From the NCBI GenBank assembly GCA_031399065.1, contig JANNOM010000113.1, positions 14,957 to 78,956 on the forward strand: DNA of 64,000 bases. Reading direction: 5' to 3'. Under the pieces are notes generated by a model. It was not told the DNA's origin. It did not search any database and saw nothing but the letters and a program-made list of their open reading frames with translations. This document shows, piece after piece, positions 36,482-45,172 of this stretch. Origin of the DNA: JADCRZ01 sp031399065 (lineage in GTDB: Bacteria > Bacteroidota > Bacteroidia > Chitinophagales > Chitinophagaceae). Made by a program: the position numbers and the translations under genes. Position 1 is the first letter of the stretch. Every line of letters starts with the position of its first letter.

Positions 36482-37492
36482 ATGGCTAAAAGAGTTTCTA
36501 TAAAGGACATTTCTGATAAAGTGGGAGTTTCCACTGCATTGGTATCTTACGTACTAAACGGGCATGAGAAGAAGATGCGGGTAAGTGCTTTAATTGCACA
36601 AAAGATCCGGGATACAGCGGAAGAACTTAACTACAAACCTAACCAAATAGCCCGAAGTTTAAGAAGAGGAAATACAAAAACGATAGGCTTGATTGTGGCA
36701 GATATAGCCAATCATTTTTTTGCTCAATTGGCACGCATAATTGAAAATGCCGCCGTAAAAAAAGGTTATACGGTTATATTTGGCAGCGCAGACGAGGATG
36801 AATATAAATCTGATACATTGATCAATACTTTTTTAGACCGCCAGGTTGATGGTTTCATTATAGTTCCATCCGAAGGTACAAGAGATCAGATAGCCTATCT
36901 CGTTAAATCAGGAGTTCCCATTGTATTGATAGATCGTTACTTTCCCGATTTAAACACTTGCTATGTTTGTTTGGATAATTTTCAGGCCAGTTTTGACGCT
37001 ACCCGGCATTTAATAAATCAAGGCTGTAAGAATATAACCATGGTTGCTTACGAATCCACGCTAATCCACATGGCAGATAGGATAAGAGGGTATAAAGAAG
37101 CCATGCTATCCGATAATTTAAACGGGGATTCGGGGGTAATTGAGCTCCCTTACAGTTATTCAAAAAAGGAGTCTGAGTTGTATATTGAAGAAACCATTAA
37201 AGATTTTTCAAATTTGCATGCCCTGATTTTTGCTACCAACTCTTTAACCCTGGCAGGCATCAACTGTTTGAATAAACTGGGTATCAAAATACCGGATCAA
37301 ATCAAAATTGTTGGTTTTGATGGCGGTGATGCGTTTGATTATTTTTATTCCCCTTTAACTTTTATAGAACAACCCCTTTTGGAATTAGGTACCCAATCAG
37401 TTAATATTTTAATCAGTTTGATGGAAGGTGTTAATGAAATTATTCAGTTAAACTTAAAACCGATTTTAAATGTCAGAAACTCAACCATGTAA
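36482..37492 (+). CDS. LacI-family transcriptional regulator of the fucose module
   Basis: The 336-residue protein has an N-terminal LacI helix-turn-helix (VSIKDISDKVGVSTALVSYVLNG), the hinge helix region NYKPNQIARSLRRG, and a periplasmic-binding-protein-like effector domain (about 60-336, TKTIGLIVADIANHFFAQL and KIVGFDGGDAFDYF). It should bind a sugar or sugar phosphate and release DNA. Two matched palindromes flank the gene, one before it and one before the glycosidase gene, so it likely represses itself and the downstream genes. The effector is probably L-fucose or a derivative, inferred from the neighbouring fucose isomerase. Confidence 0.9.
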   Translation: MAKRVSIKDISDKVGVSTALVSYVLNGHEKKMRVSALIAQKIRDTAEELNYKPNQIARSLRRGNTKTIGLIVADIANHFFAQLARIIENAAVKKGYTVIFGSADEDEYKSDTLINTFLDRQVDGFIIVPSEGTRDQIAYLVKSGVPIVLIDRYFPDLNTCYVCLDNFQASFDATRHLINQGCKNITMVAYESTLIHMADRIRGYKEAMLSDNLNGDSGVIELPYSYSKKESELYIEETIKDFSNLHALIFATNSLTLAGINCLNKLGIKIPDQIKIVGFDGGDAFDYFYSPLTFIEQPLLELGTQSVNILISLMEGVNEIIQLNLKPILNVRNSTM

Positions 37493-37506
37493 TATTTTTC
37501 AATTTT

Positions 37507-37522
37507 GCTTAATCGATTAAAC
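37507..37522. promoter_or_regulatory. candidate LacI-family operator before the glycosidase gene
   Basis: TTAATCGATTAA (37509-37520) is a perfect 12-base palindrome centred on CG. With its upstream flank it shares TTTGCTTAATCGA with the operator candidate before the regulator gene. It lies about 95 bases before the glycosidase start and would place that gene, and probably fucI, under the same repressor. Confidence 0.6.
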
Positions 37523-37614
37523 TCTCAAATGACAGTCAAAGTTCACATTTATTAGCACTCAATATCTAAGTCTAAGATGTATTCAAACATTAACAATGAA
37601 AACTCAAATAAGAA

Positions 37615-39726
37615 ATGCTGCTATTTAATAATGTAAAAAAAAATATCTCACTATCGTTAAAATTCGGGTTGGTATTTGCTTTCTGGGGCAACTGTACATC
37701 TATTTTAGCCCAATCACAGCTTAAGGTCAACGAGCCGCGACCCTCCAGGCAAGTACACCTGGACTTTCACACATCAGAACACCTTACCGGTATTGCCGAA
37801 AGGTTTGATAAAAACCAGTTTCAGTCAGCATTAAAAATGGGGCATATTAATCAGATCAACATTTTCGCCAAATGCCACCATAGTTGGAGCTATTATCCCA
37901 CCAAAGTGGGCACACCACATCCCAACCTGAAGATTGATTTATTGGGTGCACAAATGGAGGCCTGTCATGAGATGGGTGTAAAGGCCCCGGTATACTTTAC
38001 CATTGGCTGGAGTGCAGCTGACGCGGAAGCACATCCGGAATGGTGTATCCGTAACAAAGACGGATCTATTGCTACGTTAAATTTTGATAATCCAAAGCCA
38101 AAGCCATCAGATATAAAACCAACATATTCCTGGAAATGCCTTGATGCAAGTGCCGGTAGCCCTTATCATGAGTACGTTAAAAAGCAGGTAGAAGAAATTT
38201 GCAAACGCTATAAAGTACTAGATGGGTTTTGGTTTGATATTTATAATATTGGCAGATTGAATTATAATCAAAATGCCAGGGCCCGCATGAAGAAAGAGGG
38301 TATAGATACTAATGATCCTAAAGCTGTAGAAAAAAGTCATGCCATCGCTTTAAAAGCCCACATGAAAGAGTTAAGGGAACTGGTTGCACAATACCATCCC
38401 AAAGCTACCGTGTTTTTTAATTCCGCCACCCATATTCAGGGCAGGTCGCTGTTTACCGAAGGTTTACATAAAATGAACACCCATGCCGAACTCGAAGATC
38501 TTCCCACCACCTGGGGGGGGTACAATAAGTTGCCTTTAGAAGCAAAATACCATTTGCAGCAGGGCACACCGGTAGTGGCTATGAGTGGTAAGTTCCATGA
38601 AGCATGGGGAGAATTTGGAGGGTTTAAACATCCAGACGCTATTAAATATGAAGCTGCTTATATGATTGCTAACGGAGCATCCTGCAACTTTGGTGACCAA
38701 TTGCACCCCTCAGGAGAGATGGATATAGAGACCTACCGAAATATAGGCGAAGCATATGAATATATAGAAAAAATAGAGGCTTATGGTTTAGGCGGCATTC
38801 CTGTTTCCAAACTTGGGGTTTGGCTTACGCTGAACAATGCAGCCGACCATGGCATGGTAAACATGTTACTGGAATTGCATTATGATTTTATAGTGGCGGA
38901 TGAAAATAATCTTGACAAATTAGAATTATTGGTTATCCCAAGCGGTAATTGCTTGAGTGAACAACAGGCCGGCAAAATAAACGCCTGGGTAAAAAATGGA
39001 GGCAAACTGTTGGTATTGGGAGAAGGCGCACTGGATAAACCGGGTAAAAAGTTTTTATTGGATATAGGGGCGGATTATATTAAAAAATCTGATTTTCAGT
39101 TTGATTATACGGTAATCAAGCGCCAAATTGGTAAAAATATAGTTATTTCACCGTTTCTCAATTATGAAGCCGGTTTATTAGTCAAGCCTACTTCAGCCGA
39201 GGTTTTGGCAAATATAAGAGAACCTTATTTTAACCGTACCTACGCACGATATAACGGGCATCGGGAAACACCTTATAAACTAGAGGATTCTAAATATCCT
39301 TCTGTTATAAAAAATGGAGAAGTCGCTTTTATATCCCATCACCTGGATCGGCTGTATTTTAAGCATGGGGTAAGAATGCACCGTGAATTGGTTAAGAATG
39401 TGATTGATCTGCTTTATACTTCTCCTACCCTAAAAATAAACAATTTGCCCAGCAGCGGCCGGGTAAGTCTGTTAAAACAAGAAAAAGAAAAAAGATATGT
39501 CGTTCATCTTTTGTATTCGCCTGCTTTACTACGGGGAGAAGTACAGGTGATCGAAGATTTTGTTCCCATATCGGAGGTCGAAATTGAGGTAAGCCTAAGT
39601 GAAAACATAAAGAATGTTTATCAAATTCCGGATGGGAAAAAGGTAGCCTTTAGTAAAAACAGCAATGTGCTAAAAATAAAGGTTCCAACTTTTACCATGC
39701 ACACCGGGATAGTGCTGGAGTATTAA
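37615..39726 (+). CDS. putative alpha-L-fucosidase (GH151-like, GHL6 plus GH42M-type architecture)
   Basis: The 703-residue protein begins with a signal peptide (about residues 1-32, ending ILAQ). A TIM-barrel domain with QVHLDFHTSEHL, NIFAKCHHSWSYYPTK and DGFWFDIYN follows, which resembles hypothetical glycosyl hydrolase family 6. Next comes an alpha/beta domain like the beta-galactosidase trimerisation domain (about 400-480, LLVIPSGNCLSEQQAGKINAWVKNGGKLLVLGEG). This architecture is shared with GH151 alpha-L-fucosidases. The fucose isomerase gene downstream supports the assignment. Expected action is release of fucose from host or algal glycans in the periplasm. A different GH42-like specificity remains possible. 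Confidence 0.68.
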   Translation: MLLFNNVKKNISLSLKFGLVFAFWGNCTSILAQSQLKVNEPRPSRQVHLDFHTSEHLTGIAERFDKNQFQSALKMGHINQINIFAKCHHSWSYYPTKVGTPHPNLKIDLLGAQMEACHEMGVKAPVYFTIGWSAADAEAHPEWCIRNKDGSIATLNFDNPKPKPSDIKPTYSWKCLDASAGSPYHEYVKKQVEEICKRYKVLDGFWFDIYNIGRLNYNQNARARMKKEGIDTNDPKAVEKSHAIALKAHMKELRELVAQYHPKATVFFNSATHIQGRSLFTEGLHKMNTHAELEDLPTTWGGYNKLPLEAKYHLQQGTPVVAMSGKFHEAWGEFGGFKHPDAIKYEAAYMIANGASCNFGDQLHPSGEMDIETYRNIGEAYEYIEKIEAYGLGGIPVSKLGVWLTLNNAADHGMVNMLLELHYDFIVADENNLDKLELLVIPSGNCLSEQQAGKINAWVKNGGKLLVLGEGALDKPGKKFLLDIGADYIKKSDFQFDYTVIKRQIGKNIVISPFLNYEAGLLVKPTSAEVLANIREPYFNRTYARYNGHRETPYKLEDSKYPSVIKNGEVAFISHHLDRLYFKHGVRMHRELVKNVIDLLYTSPTLKINNLPSSGRVSLLKQEKEKRYVVHLLYSPALLRGEVQVIEDFVPISEVEIEVSLSENIKNVYQIPDGKKVAFSKNSNVLKIKVPTFTMHTGIVLEY

Positions 39727-39935
39727 ATCGGAGCGATTCCCGATCTTAAAAAGTTATAAATTAAACAAATCAAGATAGGTCGCGTAAGCATTTACGTTTA
39801 AAGGAAAATCTGTAAAGTTTAAACAATCAGGTGGCCGGATAAACTTAGAACTTGAGCATGCTAATGGAGATTTTAGGTTTATATCTTAAAGTGTAGTACA
39901 AAAAATAAATATTTAAACCAGCTCATTTATAGAAT

Positions 39936-41717
39936 ATGACAAACAGATTAATTGGCCGAATGCCCAAGGTAGGAATACGTCCCGTAATTGATGGCAGGGA
40001 AAATGGTATCCGCGAATCGTTAGAAGAGCAAACCATGAACATGGCGAGGGCTGCAGCAGCTTTTATCGAACAATCAGTTCGTTTTCCGTGTGGCGAAAAA
40101 GTGGAATGCATAATTGCTAATACCACTATAGGCGGGGTGGCCGATGCGGCTTTTTGTGCCGATAAATTTAAACGGGAAGGTGTGGAAGTTTCATTAACCG
40201 TCACTCCCTGTTGGTGCTATGGCACAGAAGTAATGGATATCGACCCCCTGATACCAAAAGCAGTTTGGGGATTCAACGGAACGGTGCGTCCGGGAGCGGT
40301 TTATTTGGCTGCGGCTTTGGCCGGGTACGCCCAAAAAGGGTTACCTGCCTTTGGCATTTATGGTCGCGAAGTGCAGGATACAGGGGATTCTTCCATTCCG
40401 GAAGACGTAAAACAAAAAATCCTGCGCTTTGTAAAGGCGGCGTTGGCAAGTGCCCAGATGAAAGGCAAGTCCTATCTTTCGATTGGCTATTCCTCCATGG
40501 GTATTGTAGGTTCAATGGTCGACTCCGACTTTTTTCAGTCCTATTTAGGTATGCGTACCGAGTTCGTGGAGTCGGTCGAGTTTTTAAGGAGAGTAGAACA
40601 GGGGATTTATGACCAAGATGAATTTGAAAAAGCACTTAACTGGACTAAAGTAAATTGTAAAGAGGGTATGGATCATAACGCCGGGGAAAAACAATCGCTC
40701 CGCCAGCGAAAAGATTGGGAATGGGAAATTGTAATTAAAATGACGCTGATAGCCCGTGATTTAATGACAGGCAACCCGAAGTTAAAAGAGTTAGGTTTTG
40801 GCGAAGAAGCAAAAGGAAGAAATGCCATCATAGGGGGCTTTCAGGGGCAACGGCAATGGACCGATTTTTATCCCAACGCTGATTTTACCGAAGCTATTTT
40901 AAATTCATCCTTCGACTGGAACGGCATCCGCGAGGCATTTATTTTTGCTACAGAGAATGACAGTTTAAATGGGGTATCTATGTTGTTCGGACATTTAATA
41001 ACCAACACAGCCCAAATTTTTGCGGATGTACGCACTTATTGGAGCCCCGATGCAGTGAAACGTGTAACCGGACAAGAACTGACAAGCAGAGCAAGCGACG
41101 GGATTATTCATCTGATCAACTCAGGCTCTGCCACCCTGGATGCTACCGCGAAACAAAGAAATGAAAACGGCGATCCTGCCATGAAACCTTATTGGGAAAT
41201 CACCGAAGAGGAAGCCACCGCATGTTTGCAGAACACTCGCTGGTGCCCTGCGGATTTAGGATACTTTCGGGGAGGCGGTTACTCTTCGCAATTTAAAACA
41301 GCGGGCGAAATGCCTGTTACCATGTCGAGGATAAATTTAATTAAAGGTATAGGGCCAGTAATGCAGATAGCAGAAGGCTGGACGGTAGAACTACCGGATG
41401 ATATGCACGATGTATTGGATAAGCGTACCAATCCTACCTGGCCAACTACCTGGTTTGCGCCCCGCTTGGCAGATAACGATGCGTTTAAAGATGTTTACAG
41501 CGTAATGGCTAATTGGGGAGCCAATCATGGTGCCATTTGTTACGGACACATCGGTGCTGACCTTATTACGTTGGCGTCTATTCTGCGCATACCGGTAAAT
41601 ATGCATAATATTAGCCCGGAAAATGTATTTCGCCCTCATGTATGGTCGGCTTTCGGAACTGAAAAAGAAGGTGCCGATTATCGTGCCTGCGTAGCTTATG
41701 GGCCGCTATACAAATAA
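39936..41717 (+). CDS. fucI: L-fucose isomerase
   Basis: The 593-residue protein matches the length of E. coli FucI and aligns with it by eye from start to end: MPKVGIRPVIDGRENGIRES, IANTTIGGVADAA, GIYGREVQDTGDSSIP, FIFATENDSLNG and the C-terminal VMANWGANHGAICYGHIGAD...YRACVAYGPLYK. The acidic ATEND segment and the C-terminal histidine supply the Mn-binding active site. It converts L-fucose to L-fuculose and also acts on D-arabinose in some species. Fuculokinase and fuculose-phosphate aldolase are not in the window. The gene follows the putative fucosidase by 209 bases, in which no copy of the LacI operator is seen. Confidence 0.96.
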   Translation: MTNRLIGRMPKVGIRPVIDGRENGIRESLEEQTMNMARAAAAFIEQSVRFPCGEKVECIIANTTIGGVADAAFCADKFKREGVEVSLTVTPCWCYGTEVMDIDPLIPKAVWGFNGTVRPGAVYLAAALAGYAQKGLPAFGIYGREVQDTGDSSIPEDVKQKILRFVKAALASAQMKGKSYLSIGYSSMGIVGSMVDSDFFQSYLGMRTEFVESVEFLRRVEQGIYDQDEFEKALNWTKVNCKEGMDHNAGEKQSLRQRKDWEWEIVIKMTLIARDLMTGNPKLKELGFGEEAKGRNAIIGGFQGQRQWTDFYPNADFTEAILNSSFDWNGIREAFIFATENDSLNGVSMLFGHLITNTAQIFADVRTYWSPDAVKRVTGQELTSRASDGIIHLINSGSATLDATAKQRNENGDPAMKPYWEITEEEATACLQNTRWCPADLGYFRGGGYSSQFKTAGEMPVTMSRINLIKGIGPVMQIAEGWTVELPDDMHDVLDKRTNPTWPTTWFAPRLADNDAFKDVYSVMANWGANHGAICYGHIGADLITLASILRIPVNMHNISPENVFRPHVWSAFGTEKEGADYRACVAYGPLYK

Positions 41718-41873
41718 TATGTTAGGCTCCTTCTGCCGCGAATATTGAGGAATACAGACAGAAATATTACTTTGCCAATATCGGAAAGTTTTATAACTTG
41801 AAACTTTATTGTCTAGGTTTCATCTCTCCATATCCTTTATCGGCAATACCATTAAAGCAATGACACCTTAATT

Positions 41874-43526
41874 ATGAAATTGGCTATACCGCAAAACCTT
41901 AGAACCGAAAAACATCCCTTCAGGCAGGTTTCTGTAACGTCTTTTATTATTGGCGGACTTTTATCTCTTCTTGCAATAGTATTACTCCTCAGCGTTAAAT
42001 CCAACTTCAAGGCTGGTCATTTCATTCTGGCTATAGAAAAAATAATAGCAGGAGTGGGATTTATAACCTTTGGTATAAAATTGCTGCTTCGGGGCTATCA
42101 GAAGGAGCATGACTTTAACCTGGAAGAGGTCTTTGACCCTTCACATGGTCGTAATATCAATTATTTACTGGCACAAAGGCACAATATTGAAGGTGGACTG
42201 GCGGGCTGGTATGCACATATTCTACACAGCAAATCGTTTAGTCTCACTCAGGATGAAAAGAGAGATCTTAAAGATTCGCAAGCTTTGTTCTATAAATTAT
42301 TTTCGAGGAATGGCCTGTCGAAGATTTTCGATTTTGTGCCCTATCCAATAACCAATTTTATCGCCAATCAGGCCCGCCCGCTGTTAGCAATCGGAATAGG
42401 TTTACTTACTCTCATCATTGCCTTGTTTTTTTCTTATCTGGAACTGCTTCCTTTCAGCATTACCTGGGTCAATTTGTTTATTCTTATTGCTTTACTTAGT
42501 ATATGGGCACCTTCAAAGATCGACACTGTGCTGGAAAGTAAAAACAAATACAACATCCAGATTCGAATCATTTTTTTTATTGCTTTTTTTATAATTACCG
42601 TAGCACTGTTCAAATCCTATACGGATGAAATAAACATCAGTTTACTGCTATCGTTACTGTTTGTTGTTGCTATTATGGTACTTACCTCCTTAGGCTCTTT
42701 CAAATTGATTGATACCGTTTTTTCCAAAAGGGAAAAGGTTAATGTAAATGTGTCGGCAATCGATCTTGTAACGCACAGGGCGGATACGCAGCCAGCTAAT
42801 ATTCTGCAACAAATGGATAAGAGCGTTCTGGCTGCTACCAACGGGTGGTTTTTCCAGGGCGCTACTAAAAAGCTGGGAGGAATGGTAGCTGGCGAGGAAC
42901 ACAAAAAGGGCGATTTTGGATTTGAATATCTGTATGAAACTCAACCTAAACTGCTTTCCACCCAGTATGATGAAAAGAACGAAAAAAAGCTGTCCCTTAT
43001 CTGGAAGGCCGGAACTATAATGCTCAGCATAGGCGTTATACTTGTTTTTGCAGGAATATTTGTTATGCCTGGAATCGATAAAAACCTTGTAACCGATGAA
43101 CCGGCATCAGTTCTAAAAGCATATTCTCCCGGCATCCTGCTCAGTCTTTACCTGGGACTTTTAGGAATAGCATTTTATTTTTTCGGAAATAGGCTCGTGT
43201 ATGAAGTGTATTTGTTTTTCAATACAGAGATCTTTTTTGAATCTAATTTGATATTAGTGGGCGTGAATGGCAATTATGACGAATTTGAGCATATATCAGG
43301 CAATACTAAGAGAAAAGATACATTCACTCATTTTACACCGGAAATTATGACCTGCCGCGTTATAAGCAGCGTATTTATGCATCCTTATATGAAAATAAAC
43401 ACAATACAAAGTAGTCCGCGGTTTATTACTAAAATTGAAGGAAATGACGAGCTGCTGGGCCAGCTACAACATTCATTTGCAAAAAATATGGGTCATTACA
43501 TGCCAAATCTTCTCGATGACTTGTGA
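41874..43526 (+). CDS. multi-pass membrane protein of unknown function
   Basis: The 550-residue protein is not one I recognise. It has two N-terminal helices (about 22-43 and 50-72), four more in the middle (about 165-190, 195-213, 226-246, 252-275), and two near the C-terminus (about 375-398 and 420-440). Two soluble cytoplasmic or periplasmic regions lie between them (75-160 and 280-370), and a C-terminal soluble domain covers 445-550. HNIEGGLAGWYAHILH and NGWFFQGATKKLGGM are distinctive. There is no transporter or kinase motif. It stands alone between fucI and the decaying locus, and its base composition is like the former. Confidence 0.55.
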   Translation: MKLAIPQNLRTEKHPFRQVSVTSFIIGGLLSLLAIVLLLSVKSNFKAGHFILAIEKIIAGVGFITFGIKLLLRGYQKEHDFNLEEVFDPSHGRNINYLLAQRHNIEGGLAGWYAHILHSKSFSLTQDEKRDLKDSQALFYKLFSRNGLSKIFDFVPYPITNFIANQARPLLAIGIGLLTLIIALFFSYLELLPFSITWVNLFILIALLSIWAPSKIDTVLESKNKYNIQIRIIFFIAFFIITVALFKSYTDEINISLLLSLLFVVAIMVLTSLGSFKLIDTVFSKREKVNVNVSAIDLVTHRADTQPANILQQMDKSVLAATNGWFFQGATKKLGGMVAGEEHKKGDFGFEYLYETQPKLLSTQYDEKNEKKLSLIWKAGTIMLSIGVILVFAGIFVMPGIDKNLVTDEPASVLKAYSPGILLSLYLGLLGIAFYFFGNRLVYEVYLFFNTEIFFESNLILVGVNGNYDEFEHISGNTKRKDTFTHFTPEIMTCRVISSVFMHPYMKINTIQSSPRFITKIEGNDELLGQLQHSFAKNMGHYMPNLLDDL

Positions 43527-43967
43527 GAAAATGGAGTTCCGACAAATTGAAAGAAACCATTAAATATATTAACCTCATAGTTTTCGAAATGATCACTTGT
43601 TCAGGTTCGCGGAAGTGCTTTAGAAGATATATTATTTGCAGCTATAATAATACGTTTAAGTATAACTGATTACATTAATCCATTGGTATCAATTGAACGA
43701 AATTTTATTTTTTCAATGGTAAACGGGCTTAGATTTAATTGATTATTCTTTAAGGCTTCGGTGAAAGCTAATTTTTGTAAGCCATGTTATCAATAAAAGT
43801 ATCTATGTTGCCTTACTGCGTTGTCGGCACTCATCCAGTCGTCTGCCTTGGTGAGTAGGTTTGATGTCAGTTGTTTCTCTGTTTAAATGCATGCTGTTCA
43901 ATAAGCGAAGCTTCTTTTTTATTTTTTTGAAATAGGCAGACAAAGTATTTGTAGATAAATGGAATAA
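43527..43967. other. 441-base AT-rich gap with one degraded coding trace
   Basis: Apart from the reverse-strand trace listed at 43670-43855, this gap shows no gene, no tRNA and no convincing terminator. It separates the unknown membrane protein from the decaying polysaccharide locus. Confidence 0.5.
43670..43855 (-). pseudogene. remnant of an unidentified gene, C-terminal part
   Basis: One reverse frame reads protein-like sequence for about 60 codons: LTKADDWMSADNAVRQHRY, then TGA and TAA in succession, then HGLQKLAFTEALKNNQLNL and SPFTIEKIKFRSIDTNGLM with a terminal TAA. The composition and unbroken frame around the double stop suggest a decayed gene end. I cannot name the family. It has the same orientation as the neighbouring polysaccharide genes. 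Confidence 0.3.
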
Positions 43968-44873
43968 TTAATGAGTGTTACCGAAAACTTTTGTTAAAAA
44001 AGCTGCAATTACTTTGGTTTTTTGTTTAGCAATAATATCGTATCGGGCATGACCTTTACCTTCCATAATGTATATTTCTGAAAGCTCATCATCATTTTGA
44101 GTCATTGCTTTTTGAATAGCATAGGCATAAGCTACATTGATAATTTCATCTTTATCGCCATGAAAAGTAATCACAGGCGGAGCGTTCTTTGGAATCAGAT
44201 ATGCGTTTTCTAACCCGCCCCATAAATTAACTACTGCTGCTATAGGTAATATTTTTTGATTAGAGATGTAGGCCGTATAAAGCGCGGTCATCCCTCCTGC
44301 TGATCCTCCTGCAATCACCACTTTTTTAGTATCGAAACCATAAGTTTTAGCTTGCTTTTTTATCCATACTAAAGCCAGTTGTGCATCTTCTGAAGCAGTA
44401 TTAACAGCATTACTTAATGCGGGATGAAATTTCCCATCAACAGATAACCCTGCTGCCATATTTGAAGCTGCACCAGCTCCTTTTACACTCTTGCCTTTTA
44501 ATGCTAATCGATAATTTATAGTTACAACGGCAAAACCCTGATTAGAAAGGTTAGTGCAAATTTCTTTAGTTCCAGATTTATCGCCGTTAACAAATCCTCC
44601 TCCGTGAATAAATAGGATGACTGGTAATTTAACATTCGACACCGTATCATGCATATAAAGATCCAACTTTCGGTCTGATGATGTGTCTTTCCCGAAGGTT
44701 TCTAGCTGAGGTGCGTACCTTAAATTTTGGTAAACCTTTGTTTCAACACCGTTATTTTGCCCCTCTTTTACCTGATTTGGCACTTGTGCTGCACAGTTTT
44801 GAAAAGCAAATAAGAGCATAATACCAATGATTGCTAAAAAAATTCGGTTGATTATGAATTTAATATTATGCAT
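43968..44873 (-). CDS. exported alpha/beta-hydrolase, BD-FAE-like esterase
   Basis: The 301-residue lipoprotein (lipobox ending FQNC, about residue 27) has an alpha/beta-hydrolase fold. The oxyanion-hole segment LFIHGGGFVNGDKSG, the nucleophile elbow IAGGSAGGM, a catalytic aspartate in TFHGDKDEIINVAYA and a histidine in GKGHARYD are all in place. Such esterases remove acyl groups from polysaccharides before glycosidases act. The setting amid polysaccharide-degrading genes fits. It is intact, unlike several neighbours. The next gene upstream on the same strand starts about 1.2 kb away, separated by a gene remnant. Confidence 0.82.
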   Translation of the reverse strand: MHNIKFIINRIFLAIIGIMLLFAFQNCAAQVPNQVKEGQNNGVETKVYQNLRYAPQLETFGKDTSSDRKLDLYMHDTVSNVKLPVILFIHGGGFVNGDKSGTKEICTNLSNQGFAVVTINYRLALKGKSVKGAGAASNMAAGLSVDGKFHPALSNAVNTASEDAQLALVWIKKQAKTYGFDTKKVVIAGGSAGGMTALYTAYISNQKILPIAAVVNLWGGLENAYLIPKNAPPVITFHGDKDEIINVAYAYAIQKAMTQNDDELSEIYIMEGKGHARYDIIAKQKTKVIAAFLTKVFGNTH

Positions 44874-44881
44874 AATATCAA

Positions 44882-45124
44882 TTAATATATCGATTTTAAA
44901 GTGATGTTTAAAGGCTACAAAAACTGCCTTCCAGTGAAACTATCTCCTTCCAGCTATATCAGGTGCTTCCCCGCGGGGATTTGTATCGTGCCAACCTATA
45001 AAGTTTCTTCTACTCGTTGCTTTGAGGTAGTAGGCTTATAGGTTACAGGGAACTTTTGATTATCTATGATAACGAAAACTTTTCCTGATTCGTTTTCACT
45101 TGCTGTATTATAACTTAAAGTCAT
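44882..45124 (-). pseudogene. remnant of a carbohydrate-binding C-terminal module
   Basis: A single reverse frame from ATG 45124 to TAA 44882 reads GKVFVIIDNQKFPVTYKPT, then VGTIQIPAGKHLI, then LEGDSFTGRQFL and PLNITL. The three pieces are parted by in-frame TAG codons at 44996-44998, 44954-44956 and 44915-44917. The pattern (strand with DGQ-F-V-Y-P, VGTI...AGKH-I-L-G, GGQF-RPL-I-L) resembles the beta-sandwich module at the C-terminus of many Bacteroidota glycoside hydrolases. The rest of the parent enzyme is gone. It sits between the esterase and the first lyase-like gene. Confidence 0.6.
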
Positions 45125-45172
45125 GTTAAATGATATTAAAATATATGGATAAACTTCATATATAACCAATTA

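Noticed and set aside
39783..39796. CGTAA-GCAT-TTACG inverted repeat before fucI as a third LacI operator
   Set aside because: It lacks the TTAATCGATTAA core and is short enough to occur by chance.
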